64,000 nucleotides of DNA, taken from the NCBI GenBank assembly GCA_963976625.1, contig CAXBLA010000008.1:1-64000 (forward strand). Direction: 5' to 3'. Positions within the stretch are counted from its first letter, which is position 1. Each line of letters begins with the position of its first letter. The position numbers were made by a program, and so were the translations under genes. Shown here one piece after another: positions 33,278 through 41,577 of this stretch. The notes under the pieces were generated by a model. That model was not told the origin of the DNA. It made no database searches and saw only the letters and a list, made by a program, of their open reading frames with translations. Source of the DNA: UBA1924 sp963976625. Lineage in GTDB: Bacteria; Planctomycetota; Phycisphaerae; Phycisphaerales; UBA1924.

Positions 33278-33697
33278 TTAGACGCTCGCAGGAACCAGCA
33301 ACGGGCGGAGCGTGATCCGCCCCGAGCACGCGACCGGCAGGTTCTCCGGATCGCTGTCGTGCTCAATCAGCCGCACATCGCCCTTGAAATCCACCGACCC
33401 GTCCTCGTTGTCCTTGTGCTTGGTCATCGTCACACGGATCGATGCCCCCGGTCGCACGAAAGCCCCGTACTTGAGCGCCCGCGCCTGCCCGAGCACCCAC
33501 GGCAGCTCGGCCGCATTGTCCGGATCAAGAAACGAACGCCCGGCCTGCGTCATCGCTTCGAGCATCATCACCCCGGGCAGCACCGGGAAACTCGGGAAGT
33601 GATCCTGGAGATACTCCTCGGCACTCGATACATGCTTGAGCGTGACGATCTGCGTGTCGGTGCGTTCGAGCACCCGGTCGATGAGGTTGAAATGCAT
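33278..33697 (-). CDS. FabZ-like 3-hydroxyacyl-ACP dehydratase
   Basis: 139 residues from the ATG at 33697; an open frame 15 codons longer lacks support. The hotdog motif EYLQDHFPSFPVLPGVMMLE is close to canonical FabZ/FabA-like proteins, with the catalytic His and Glu in place, followed by AMTQAG and YGAFVRPGASIRV. It is the first gene of a pair with aroDE. Together with 30263-30784 this gives two related dehydratases within 3.5 kb; which one serves bulk fatty-acid synthesis cannot be told from sequence. Confidence 0.85.
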   Translation of the reverse strand: MHFNLIDRVLERTDTQIVTLKHVSSAEEYLQDHFPSFPVLPGVMMLEAMTQAGRSFLDPDNAAELPWVLGQARALKYGAFVRPGASIRVTMTKHKDNEDGSVDFKGDVRLIEHDSDPENLPVACSGRITLRPLLVPASV

Positions 33698-33768
33698 GCC
33701 CAAGGATAGGGCACACGATCGATCTGGGCAGGCATCTGCCATGCTCCGATGCGATCAGGAAGCTATCC

Positions 33769-34572
33769 TTGCTCGTGCCCACGATCCAGGATCATGCCGT
33801 GTGTGTCCGCCATTGGGATTGGTCCGAGACCTCCCAGACGGTATCGCTGATGACCCGCGAGCACGGGATGATCCGCTGTCTGGCCAAGGGCTCCAAACGC
33901 GAGCGATCCGCCTTCTCGGGCGGGCTCGAGATCGCCACGATGGGGCACATGGTCGCGATCATCAAGCCCAGCTCCGAGCTCGCGCTCCTCACCGCGTGGG
34001 ACCTGATCGAGCCGATGTACCTGATCCGCCAGTCGCTCGATCGCTACCACGCGAGCATGTTTGTGATCGATCTGGTCCCCCGCCTGATCAACGATCATGA
34101 TCCCCACCCGCTGATCTACGACGCGCTCATCGAGACACTCAATGCGATCGCCTCGCCCGATGACTGTGCTGATCAACAATCAATCCACGCCCGGCTCGCG
34201 TGGTACCAGTGGCAGCTGCTCGAACACACTGGCGCACGCCCGGAGCTGATGAATGATGTCTCGACGGGCGAAGAACTCAATGAGGACGCGCCCGTCTTTG
34301 GGTTCAGTTCCACGCTCGGCGGGCTGACCAACGATCCCAAAGGACAAGCCGCCCACCGATCCCATGTCGGCTTGGACTTATCGGACACCTGGCGCGTCCG
34401 CCGATCCACAGTTGACCTCATGCGCCAGCTCCGCACCGGAGCCACGCCCACAGAACTCTCCACCACGCCCGAGGACCAACTTGTTCGGCTCGGCGGGCTT
34501 CTTTCCTCCTACATCCGATCGATGATCGGATCGCAGGTGCATTCGAGCGGTCATTTCTACCCTCAAATCTGA
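33769..34572 (+). CDS. recO: DNA repair protein RecO
   Basis: 267 residues from a TTG at 33769 with CAGGA upstream; a GTG two codons later is also possible. RecO with RecR loads RecA on SSB-coated DNA. The OB-fold N-terminus (DHAVCVRHWDWSETSQTVSL, TREHGMIRCLAKGSKR) is typical. The central and C-terminal helical region includes YQWQLLEHTGARPEL. In many RecO proteins four Cys form a zinc finger after PEL; here that region reads MNDVSTGEELNEDAP and LGGLTNDP, with no Cys. The C-terminus reads LSSYIRSMIGSQ. Divergent from the FabZ-aroDE pair. Confidence 0.88.
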   Translation: MLVPTIQDHAVCVRHWDWSETSQTVSLMTREHGMIRCLAKGSKRERSAFSGGLEIATMGHMVAIIKPSSELALLTAWDLIEPMYLIRQSLDRYHASMFVIDLVPRLINDHDPHPLIYDALIETLNAIASPDDCADQQSIHARLAWYQWQLLEHTGARPELMNDVSTGEELNEDAPVFGFSSTLGGLTNDPKGQAAHRSHVGLDLSDTWRVRRSTVDLMRQLRTGATPTELSTTPEDQLVRLGGLLSSYIRSMIGSQVHSSGHFYPQI

Positions 34573-34705
34573 GTCGGATTCAGCCCAATCCCTTTTGTTC
34601 GGCGATGATTCGATGAACTGGGGACGATATCTCGCCGATATCCGTGCTGAGCGTCTCTCAGCGACGGATCGCTGACACACTCAAAAACACAAGAACTGAT
34701 CGTAG

Positions 34706-36214
34706 ATGGACACCCAACTCCTCGACAAAATCTTGAACTGCCCGTCCCTGCCCTCGCTGCCGGCCGTCGCTATCCGTGTGCTCGAACTCACCTCCGATCC
34801 TGATGTCAAAATGGATCAGCTCGCCAAAGAGATCCAGATCGATCAAGGGATCGCGGCCAAAATTCTCCGCACCGTCAACTCCAGCTTCTACGGGCTCCGC
34901 AAGCGCTGCTCATCGATCGAACAAGCACTCATCATGCTCGGGCTCGTCCCGGTCAAATCGCTCGTTCTCGGCTTCTCATTGGTCTCCTCAGTCGACGGCG
35001 TCGAGAACGACGAGTTCAACTATGTCAGCTACTGGGAGCGCGGACTCACCACCGCGGTGGGCGCCAAGTTCGCCGCCGAACTCACCAAGAACCGCGACAT
35101 CATCGACGAGGCCTTCCTCTCTGGGCTCTTCCAGGACATCGGGATGGTCGCGATGCACCGGACGATCGGCGAAGAGTACCTCGCCGCGATCAAGAGCACC
35201 GAGGGCGTGCACACCAAGCTCTCCAAGATCGAGCTCGATTCCTTCGAGATGGAGCACGCCGTCGTGGGCGCGATGATGTGCGAGAACTGGAAGATTCCCC
35301 ACGAGATCGTGATCCCAGTCCGCTACCACGACCGCCCCACCGCCTGCCCCAAGGAGTTCGCCCAGATCACACGCTGCGTCGCCCTTGGCAACATGATCCA
35401 CGATGTGCTCAAGTCCGACGACCCGACCGAATCACTCCGCCAGGCGTACGCCAAGGGCGCGAGCTGGCTTGGGTTTACCAACGAGCAGATCGACGAGCTG
35501 ATCACCAAGACCTCCGAGACCACCAAAGAACTCGGCAATGTCTTCTCGATCGATGTCAGCTCGATGCCGAATCCTGAAGAAGTGCTCGCCAAAGCGGATC
35601 GTCAGCTCATCGAGCTCTCCAAAAACCAACAGATCGAAAGCCTCGCCGCCAAGCAGTTCGCCGATCTCATCCAAGGCGACGACGGCACGGACCCCTTCAC
35701 CGGGGCTCTCTTGCGAGAAGGCTTTACGATTGCAGCGAGAAAAGCCTTCGAGGATGCCCACGCCGGCATGTACTCCCTGAGCATTGTCCAGCTCCTGATC
35801 GACGGCTACGACGAGTTGGGCACCTCCATCGGCACCAGCGCCCAAGACGAAGTCGTCATCGGGACCTCTGTGCTCCTGCGTCGCCACTTCGAGCCCATGG
35901 GCGGGGTGATCTGTCGGCTCAGCGATTCGGTCTTCGCCGTCATCCTCCCGAGCATCACACGGGCCGAAGCATCGAACGAAGCCGACGCGTGCTGTCGCGA
36001 GTTCATTGAACGATTGCCGTCGTGGGTGCCCGACAGCGAAGGCATCGAGACAAGCGTCCAGCTCGCCCTCGGCGTCGCCACGCTCGACGACGAAACCCGC
36101 CCGATGATCAAGTCCGCCGACCTGCTCGTCAAAGCCGCCAGCCAAGCCGTGCTCGCGGCCAAGGCGCACCAAGGCTCCGCCGTGCGGGTATTCATCCCAC
36201 GAGCCGCGGCCTAA
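34706..36214 (+). CDS. HDOD-domain regulator with degenerate GGDEF-like C-terminus
   Basis: 502 residues. Residues ~1-290 form an HDOD domain (LPSLPAVAIRVLELTSDPDV, IQIDQGIAAKILRTVNSSFY, SIEQALIMLG, GLFQDIGMVAMHR). Residues ~330-500 have the layout of a GGDEF domain (DPFTGALLREGF, then a central RLSDSVFAVILPS where RxGGDEFxxxLP is expected, then a SADLLVKAASQAVLAAK helix). The signature residues for diguanylate cyclase activity are missing, so it would at most bind a nucleotide or act structurally. Cytoplasmic. Transcribed alone, convergent with the M16 gene. Confidence 0.88.
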   Translation: MDTQLLDKILNCPSLPSLPAVAIRVLELTSDPDVKMDQLAKEIQIDQGIAAKILRTVNSSFYGLRKRCSSIEQALIMLGLVPVKSLVLGFSLVSSVDGVENDEFNYVSYWERGLTTAVGAKFAAELTKNRDIIDEAFLSGLFQDIGMVAMHRTIGEEYLAAIKSTEGVHTKLSKIELDSFEMEHAVVGAMMCENWKIPHEIVIPVRYHDRPTACPKEFAQITRCVALGNMIHDVLKSDDPTESLRQAYAKGASWLGFTNEQIDELITKTSETTKELGNVFSIDVSSMPNPEEVLAKADRQLIELSKNQQIESLAAKQFADLIQGDDGTDPFTGALLREGFTIAARKAFEDAHAGMYSLSIVQLLIDGYDELGTSIGTSAQDEVVIGTSVLLRRHFEPMGGVICRLSDSVFAVILPSITRAEASNEADACCREFIERLPSWVPDSEGIETSVQLALGVATLDDETRPMIKSADLLVKAASQAVLAAKAHQGSAVRVFIPRAAA

Positions 36215-36245
36215 AAACCCATCTTCAACACGAGAAAACCAGCGA

Positions 36246-37472
36246 TTACGATTCTTCAGGAATCAAACGCCCGAGCGTGCACCGATCGATCGGATACGCA
36301 TCGCACACCGCCTTGAGATCATCGACCGTCACCGCACCGATCTTGGCCAGTTCCTCATCGAGCGGCTGGTACTCCCCGGTCATCGTCCACACGCGCCCTA
36401 GGCGCTGCATCCGATCCCCCGGACGCTCCGAGCCGATCATCGCGGCCGTCGCCATCTTGGAGCGCAGCCCGATCAGATCGTCCTCCGTGATCGTGTCCTT
36501 GAGCGAACGGATCTCCTTGGAGATCACCGCCCAGATGTCATCGAGCTTGCTGGGATCGCCCGACGCGTACACAAAGTAATCGCCCGTCCCGTCGAGCCCG
36601 TCGTACCCGGCCTGGGCTTCTTCGGCGATCCCGGTCTCGATCAATGCCCAGTGGAGCTTCGAGTTGTCCACGCCCCCGAGTACTTGCGCCAGCAAAGCCG
36701 CGGCGTACCGCTGATCGTCGTCGGTCGCTGGGGCCTGAGCCACGCCGATCAGGTACCCACGGTTGACCCGCTCGTCCTTGATCGTGAACTCCGATGGGCC
36801 GACGCTTGGGACGCTGGTATCGCGCTCCCCGACGCTCTTCTGCCAGCCCTTGCACAGCGATTCGATCTGCGCGACCGACGCATCAAAGTCCACCTTGCCC
36901 GCCAATGCGACGACGGTCTTGTCCGCCGAGTATCGCTCGTTAAAGTACCCAGCCATCTGATCGCGAGTCATCGCCGAGACGGATTCCTTCGTCCCCAGCA
37001 CCCGGTGGGCGAGTGTGTGCTTGCCGTAGTGGCGAGCAATCGCTTCTTCGTAGAGCACCCAGAACGGGTTGTCCTGGTACATCGCGATCTCTTCAAGGAT
37101 GACTTGTTTTTCGGTATCGAAGTCGCTGTTGCGCAGCGCCGGACGCATCATCTTGGCGAGCAGCTCGGTCGCCGAAGGGAGATTTTCGGGGATCACATGG
37201 GCATAGAAACAGGTCATCTCGCGCGAGGTGAACGCGTTATTGCTCGCGCCCAGATTGTCGAAGCCCTGATTGATCGCCTCGGCATCGAGCTCATCGGTCC
37301 CCTTGAACATCATGTGCTCGAGGAAATGCGAGACCCCCATGATCGGGGTCAGCTCATCGCGGGCCCCCGCTTTGACAAAGAACCCCGCGGCCGACGAATG
37401 GGCCTGCGGATCGGTCTCGGCGATAATGGTCATCCCGGTATCAAGAACGGCTTTTTTAAACTCAATGCTCAT
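36246..37472 (-). CDS. M16-family zinc peptidase
   Basis: 408 residues from the ATG at 37472. The inverted zinc motif HFLEH is at about residues 49-53, followed by MMFKGT and the third ligand region EEIAMYQDNP. The layout GARDELTPIMGVSHFLEHMM, FDNLGASNNAFTSREMTCFY and NRGYLIGVAQAP matches bacterial processing-peptidase-like M16B proteins. It has no signal peptide. Its ATG overlaps the stop of the thiamine gene by 4 nt (ATGA), so the two are translationally coupled. Confidence 0.93.
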   Translation of the reverse strand: MSIEFKKAVLDTGMTIIAETDPQAHSSAAGFFVKAGARDELTPIMGVSHFLEHMMFKGTDELDAEAINQGFDNLGASNNAFTSREMTCFYAHVIPENLPSATELLAKMMRPALRNSDFDTEKQVILEEIAMYQDNPFWVLYEEAIARHYGKHTLAHRVLGTKESVSAMTRDQMAGYFNERYSADKTVVALAGKVDFDASVAQIESLCKGWQKSVGERDTSVPSVGPSEFTIKDERVNRGYLIGVAQAPATDDDQRYAAALLAQVLGGVDNSKLHWALIETGIAEEAQAGYDGLDGTGDYFVYASGDPSKLDDIWAVISKEIRSLKDTITEDDLIGLRSKMATAAMIGSERPGDRMQRLGRVWTMTGEYQPLDEELAKIGAVTVDDLKAVCDAYPIDRCTLGRLIPEES

Positions 37473-38593
37473 GGGCACATTGTAGCTTCGCCTTCGTTGA
37501 GCGTGCTCGATCGCCCCGCTTCAACTGCGTCAACAAGCCGTCGGCACACCGCCGCCGGATCATCGCTGGTGCACACACAGCTCGAGACCGCGACACCGGG
37601 GCATCCGAGAGTCGCGAGCTGATCGACATTGCCCGGCTCGATCCCCGAGATCGCCAGCATCGGGGTGCGATTGGTCTTGGGCGAGTTCAGATACGATTCG
37701 ACCAGCCCCAGCCCCGCCAGCGTTGGATTCGGCTTCGTGCCCGAAGCAAACACCGGCCCGAGCCCACAGGTATCCGCGCCTTGCTCGACGGCTTCGATCG
37801 CGTGCTCGTGAGTTCGACATGTCCGCCCGATCCACTTCCCATGCCCGAGCAGCTTTCTCGCTTCAGCGATCGGCAGATCCCCCTGCCCCAGATGCACCCC
37901 ATCAGCCCCGACGAGCCCGGCGATGTGCGCACGATCGTTGATCATGACATCGAGCCCTTCATCGTGGGCGACGCGGGTAAGCAACGCGCTGTGTTCGAGC
38001 AGTTCGCCATCCCCCATGTGCTTCTCTCGGATCTGGATGCACTGGGCGCCGCCTTGGGCGATTCGTTTGATCAGCTCGCTGGGGGCGAAGTGCGTGCACA
38101 GATCAGCCGTAATCAGCACACACAGCGACCACTGCGGGCATAGTGGCTGCAGAGCCAAGATCACCCGCTGTTCGATGGTGTAGAGCCGATAGCGGATCGA
38201 CTCGAATGCCCCGCTGCTGCTGGCTCCTCCGATTGCTTTGGCCGATTCTTCGATCACCCGCAGGGCTTCCGTCGCTCGCTTGGCCGCGGCTTGCACCAGA
38301 TCGGGCATGCCTTGGCCGCGATCAGACTCGCCAGCGGTGTTGATCGCAGTCCCGACATCGTTGAGCGTGTCCCGGCTGGCGATCAGATCAGTCGAATCCA
38401 GCCCGGCCCCAGTGATCAAGCCGTCGATGGCTGTTCGCAGGTCATGGCGGGCATCCTTGCACGCCCGGCTGATATCCCCATCGTCGAGGACAAACCGAGC
38501 GCAATCCTCGATCACACGCAGCCCCTCGCGCGTCCGGTTCAGGTTCGCGTCGATCATGCGGAGGATGGAGTGGGTGTCTCGGTTCATGGGCAT
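37469..38593 (-). CDS. thiE: Thiamine-phosphate synthase with N-terminal ThiD2-like domain
   Basis: 374 residues, longer than the ~210 of plain ThiE. The C-terminal ~220 residues show ThiE: CIQIREKHMGDGELLEHSAL, MINDRAHIAGLVGADGVHLG, QGDLPIAEARKLLG, IGRTCRTHEHAIEA (usually G-S-H) and CGLGPVFASGTKP. ThiE joins the pyrimidine and thiazole halves to give thiamine phosphate. The N-terminal ~145 residues (SILRMIDANLNRTREGLRVI, EDCARFVLDD, RHDLRTAIDG) are the helical ThiD2 domain found fused to ThiE in some bacteria. First gene of a coupled pair with the M16 peptidase; no thiamine riboswitch was recognised upstream. Confidence 0.92.
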   Translation of the reverse strand: MPMNRDTHSILRMIDANLNRTREGLRVIEDCARFVLDDGDISRACKDARHDLRTAIDGLITGAGLDSTDLIASRDTLNDVGTAINTAGESDRGQGMPDLVQAAAKRATEALRVIEESAKAIGGASSSGAFESIRYRLYTIEQRVILALQPLCPQWSLCVLITADLCTHFAPSELIKRIAQGGAQCIQIREKHMGDGELLEHSALLTRVAHDEGLDVMINDRAHIAGLVGADGVHLGQGDLPIAEARKLLGHGKWIGRTCRTHEHAIEAVEQGADTCGLGPVFASGTKPNPTLAGLGLVESYLNSPKTNRTPMLAISGIEPGNVDQLATLGCPGVAVSSCVCTSDDPAAVCRRLVDAVEAGRSSTLNEGEATMCP

Positions 38594-38681
38594 CGGTCAT
38601 CTGGAGACTTCCGGGCCGAGAATCTGGCTCTGAAAATCGTGCGTATGTTGTTTATCGACAAGTGCATGCACACAATACACG

Positions 38682-39479
38682 GTGCAAGACCCCGACACCC
38701 AATCATACGACATCGAACCGGCAAAGTCGGCCCCGGCTCTGCCAGGTTCTGTCCGTATGGGCGAGGACATCGAAGAAACCCTCGACCTGCTCGCGGCCGA
38801 CCTCTTCGTCCAATCGACGAGCTGCGTGAATCAGTTCGGGGACTTCCACCTCGCCCTCTCTCACGGCCAACTCCAAGAACGCCTGCTCATCAAGCTGATG
38901 ATCGACCCCAAATACCGCTCCATGCCCTGGACACGCACGCACCTGTGGTCCATCGACGAAGCCATCGTCGAGCCCGGGCACCCCGAACACTCGATGACCC
39001 ACTGGTCGCAGATCGTCCACGAAGCCGGCGGCATCCCCAGCGAACAGCTCCATCCGATCCCGGCCCACCTTCCTACAGGGGCATCCGACTACCACCTCGA
39101 GCTCATCGAGCACCTCGAATGGCGCGAGCGCGGGCACGATCGGCTCGACTTTGTGCTCATCGGCGACGATCGAGCCTTGATCCGGGGATTCGATGACCGG
39201 GCCGATCAGCTCGTGAGCTTCACGCCGTGCCAGAGTCGGATCGTCATGACCCGCAGGCTGCTCAATGCGTCACGGTTCATCGGGATCGTGAGCACGGGCG
39301 ACACCGGGCGATCACTGGTCGATGAACTCACTCAATCCCCCACTGATTCTGCCCAGATCGGGCTTTGCCCCCCGGGCGGCGTCCTGCGGTGGTATCTCGA
39401 TGACTACGCTTGCCGACACACCAACGACCCCCATATCAACGAAGAACCTATAAACGAAGAATGCCCGGAGCCCCGCTAG
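38682..39479 (+). CDS. 6-phosphogluconolactonase-like protein
   Basis: 265 residues from a GTG; an internal ATG at 38757 (MGEDIEETL) is a plausible alternative. Similarity to the 6-phosphogluconolactonase/NagB fold: FHLALSHGQLQERLL, PWTRTHLWSIDEAIVEP and HDRLDFVLIGDD. In active enzymes the phosphate loop reads ALSGGxTP and the hydrolysis motif contains LGMGxDGH; here these are ALSHGQLQ and LIGDDRAL, so catalytic activity is doubtful. Its stop overlaps the start of the pseudouridine synthase gene (TAGTG). Confidence 0.72.
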   Translation: MQDPDTQSYDIEPAKSAPALPGSVRMGEDIEETLDLLAADLFVQSTSCVNQFGDFHLALSHGQLQERLLIKLMIDPKYRSMPWTRTHLWSIDEAIVEPGHPEHSMTHWSQIVHEAGGIPSEQLHPIPAHLPTGASDYHLELIEHLEWRERGHDRLDFVLIGDDRALIRGFDDRADQLVSFTPCQSRIVMTRRLLNASRFIGIVSTGDTGRSLVDELTQSPTDSAQIGLCPPGGVLRWYLDDYACRHTNDPHINEEPINEECPEPR

Positions 39480-40309
39480 TGAACCGACCATCTGGATACA
39501 TCCAATCAAACGAGCGCGTCACCTTCTCGATCAAGTACGAGGACAACGATCTGCTCGTCGTCGAGAAGCCTACCCGCGTCGTCACCCAGCCGGGCGTCGG
39601 GCACGAGCACGACACGCTGCTCAACGGGCTCTTTGTTAAGTATGGCAAGCAACTCCAGCAGCTCGGGCAAGCCCGCGACTACGGGCTCGTTCATCGCCTC
39701 GATCGCGAGACCTCGGGCGTGATGCTCGTGGCGCTCTCCGCCGAGGCCTACGACGGGCTGCGCGCCCAGTTTGAATCGCGCAAGATCAACAAGTACTACT
39801 GGGCGTTGTGCCACAAAGCACCCAAAGAACCCGACGGCGTGATCCGCCGACCGATCCTCGAACAGCTCAAACGCACCAGCCGATACACCTCGATCCGCAA
39901 GGCATCGATCTCCAACGCCGGCAAGCCCGCGCTCACCGCCTATCGCGTCGTCTCGCAGAGCCACAAGGCCGCCCTGATCGAGGCTCGCCCGGTGACGGGT
40001 CGCTTGCATCAGGTTCGTATCCACATGGACCTCATCGGCTCCGCGGTCCTCGGCGACAAGCTCTACGGCCCGCACATCGTCAAGCACGCCGCGCCGCGAT
40101 TGGCCCTGCACGCGCACCGGATCGTGTTCGACCACCCGATCAAAGAAGAACGCATGGACATCCGCACCAAGTGGCCAAAGGACCTGCGAACAACACTCAA
40201 CCGGCTCGATATCCCACGCCCTGATCTCGATGAGAACCAAGGTCAGCAAGGAAAGCCGGAGACACCCACAGCCGACACGATGAACATCGATGCAGACCCC
40301 GGGTCATAA
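39479..40309 (+). CDS. RluA-family pseudouridine synthase
   Basis: 276 residues from a GTG at 39479 that overlaps the preceding stop; GGAG is 9 nt upstream. An ATG at 39461 is an alternative. These enzymes isomerise uridine in rRNA or tRNA. The catalytic motif is HRLDRETSGVMLVAL (Asp essential), preceded by LLVVEKPTRVVTQPG and followed by ARPVTGRLHQVRIHMDLIG and DKLYGP. No S4 domain is present, so it is a short RluA type. The C-terminal ~30 residues are polar and unstructured. Converges with prfA. Confidence 0.92.
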   Translation: MNRPSGYIQSNERVTFSIKYEDNDLLVVEKPTRVVTQPGVGHEHDTLLNGLFVKYGKQLQQLGQARDYGLVHRLDRETSGVMLVALSAEAYDGLRAQFESRKINKYYWALCHKAPKEPDGVIRRPILEQLKRTSRYTSIRKASISNAGKPALTAYRVVSQSHKAALIEARPVTGRLHQVRIHMDLIGSAVLGDKLYGPHIVKHAAPRLALHAHRIVFDHPIKEERMDIRTKWPKDLRTTLNRLDIPRPDLDENQGQQGKPETPTADTMNIDADPGS

Positions 40310-40331
40310 ACGGGTCATAAAAGTGAAACGA

Positions 40332-41426
40332 TTAAAGCTCGGAAAGCCTGCGGGCGGTTTCCTGCTCGATGAGCGCATCGAACAGCGGGCCCAGATCGGC
40401 CTCGTCGATGATCTTGTTCTTGGCGAACTTCTGATCCAGCCGTTGGTCCGCGACGATGTTGTCTTGGTACCGGTACACGCGGATTTTTTCGGATCGCCCG
40501 CCGGTCCCGATCTGCGTGTTTCGGCTCTGGGCACGCTCGGCTTCAATTTTCTGGCGTTCGATCTCATACACCCGCGCGGTGAGCAACCGTTTGGCCTTTT
40601 CGCGGTTTTGCGCCTGGCTCTTAGTCTCCTGCATCCGCACTTCGACCCCAGTCGGCTTGTGGATCATGTGCACAGCCGTCGCGACCTTGTTGACATTCTG
40701 CCCGCCGGGCCCCTGGGCCGTCGTGATGTGCTCCTCGACATCGCTGCTCCAGTCGATGTTGACCTCGACATCTTCGGGCTCGGGCAGCACGGCCACGGTG
40801 CAGGTGCTCGTGTGCACCCGCCCCTGGGTCTCGGTCTCGGGGACGCGTTTGACCGAGTGCACGCCGGCTTCGAACGAGAGCTGCTGCCAGACGCCATCGC
40901 CCTGGAAGTTGATCACCGCGTGGCGGATCCCGCCGAACCCCGGATCGGTGGTCATGTCGAGCTCTTCGAGTTTCCAGCCCTGGGTCGACGCGTACTTTGT
41001 ATACGCCGCGAGCAGATCGCGGGCCCACAGCGCCGCCTCGTCGCCCCCGGTGCCGGCCCGGATCTCGAGCATCACCGACCCGATGGCCCGATCATCGGTC
41101 GTCACCAGCGTCTGCTTGATCTGTTCGATCATCGCGCCCGCGCTGTCTTCGACTTTGGGCAGCTCGTCCTTGGCCATCTCGGCGAGTTCTTCGTCCTCGC
41201 TGGCGATCGCGCTATTGAGTTCGTCGGCTTCGTCAACGAGCGCACAGAACGCGTTGTACCCCTCGACCACATCGGCGAGAGCCGCTCGCTTGATCGAGAT
41301 CGCCGCGACTTGTTTGTGATCGACGAGTACTTTGGGGTCTTCGAGTTCTTGCCCCAGCGCATCGTACTGTTCACGCAGCTCGTCGAGCTTGCGTTGGAGA
41401 CCGGGATCAATCTGCGGGATCGGCAT
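40332..41426 (-). CDS. prfA: Peptide chain release factor 1
   Basis: 364 residues, normal length. RF1 recognises UAA and UAG and triggers release. The peptidyl-hydrolysis loop GPGGQNVNKVATAVHM carries GGQ at ~241-243, and the stop-codon-reading tripeptide is PET (~196-198) in VKRVPETETQGRVHTSTCTV, within the RF1 range (PxT, not the SPF of RF2). The N-terminal coiled-coil domain is complete. prmC/hemK, which often follows, is not adjacent. Ends 22 bp from the converging pseudouridine synthase gene. Confidence 0.96.
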   Translation of the reverse strand: MPIPQIDPGLQRKLDELREQYDALGQELEDPKVLVDHKQVAAISIKRAALADVVEGYNAFCALVDEADELNSAIASEDEELAEMAKDELPKVEDSAGAMIEQIKQTLVTTDDRAIGSVMLEIRAGTGGDEAALWARDLLAAYTKYASTQGWKLEELDMTTDPGFGGIRHAVINFQGDGVWQQLSFEAGVHSVKRVPETETQGRVHTSTCTVAVLPEPEDVEVNIDWSSDVEEHITTAQGPGGQNVNKVATAVHMIHKPTGVEVRMQETKSQAQNREKAKRLLTARVYEIERQKIEAERAQSRNTQIGTGGRSEKIRVYRYQDNIVADQRLDQKFAKNKIIDEADLGPLFDALIEQETARRLSEL

Positions 41427-41577
41427 GGAGCAACGGTAGACCCGGCATATCCGAAAATTGGCACCGACATGCGGGAATCAGGGTTTTCATACCCAAGGCC
41501 TGCAACCCAGCACGCCACAACCCCAATACGCATACACTCCAACCGACTCAGCCAGCCAACTCAACGAAGGGGTCCGT

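Noticed and set aside
34706..36214. Active diguanylate cyclase
   Set aside because: The GGDEF signature residues are not present.
36240..38600. TPP riboswitch ahead of thiE
   Set aside because: No recognisable THI-box core (CUGAGA-like) lies upstream of the gene.
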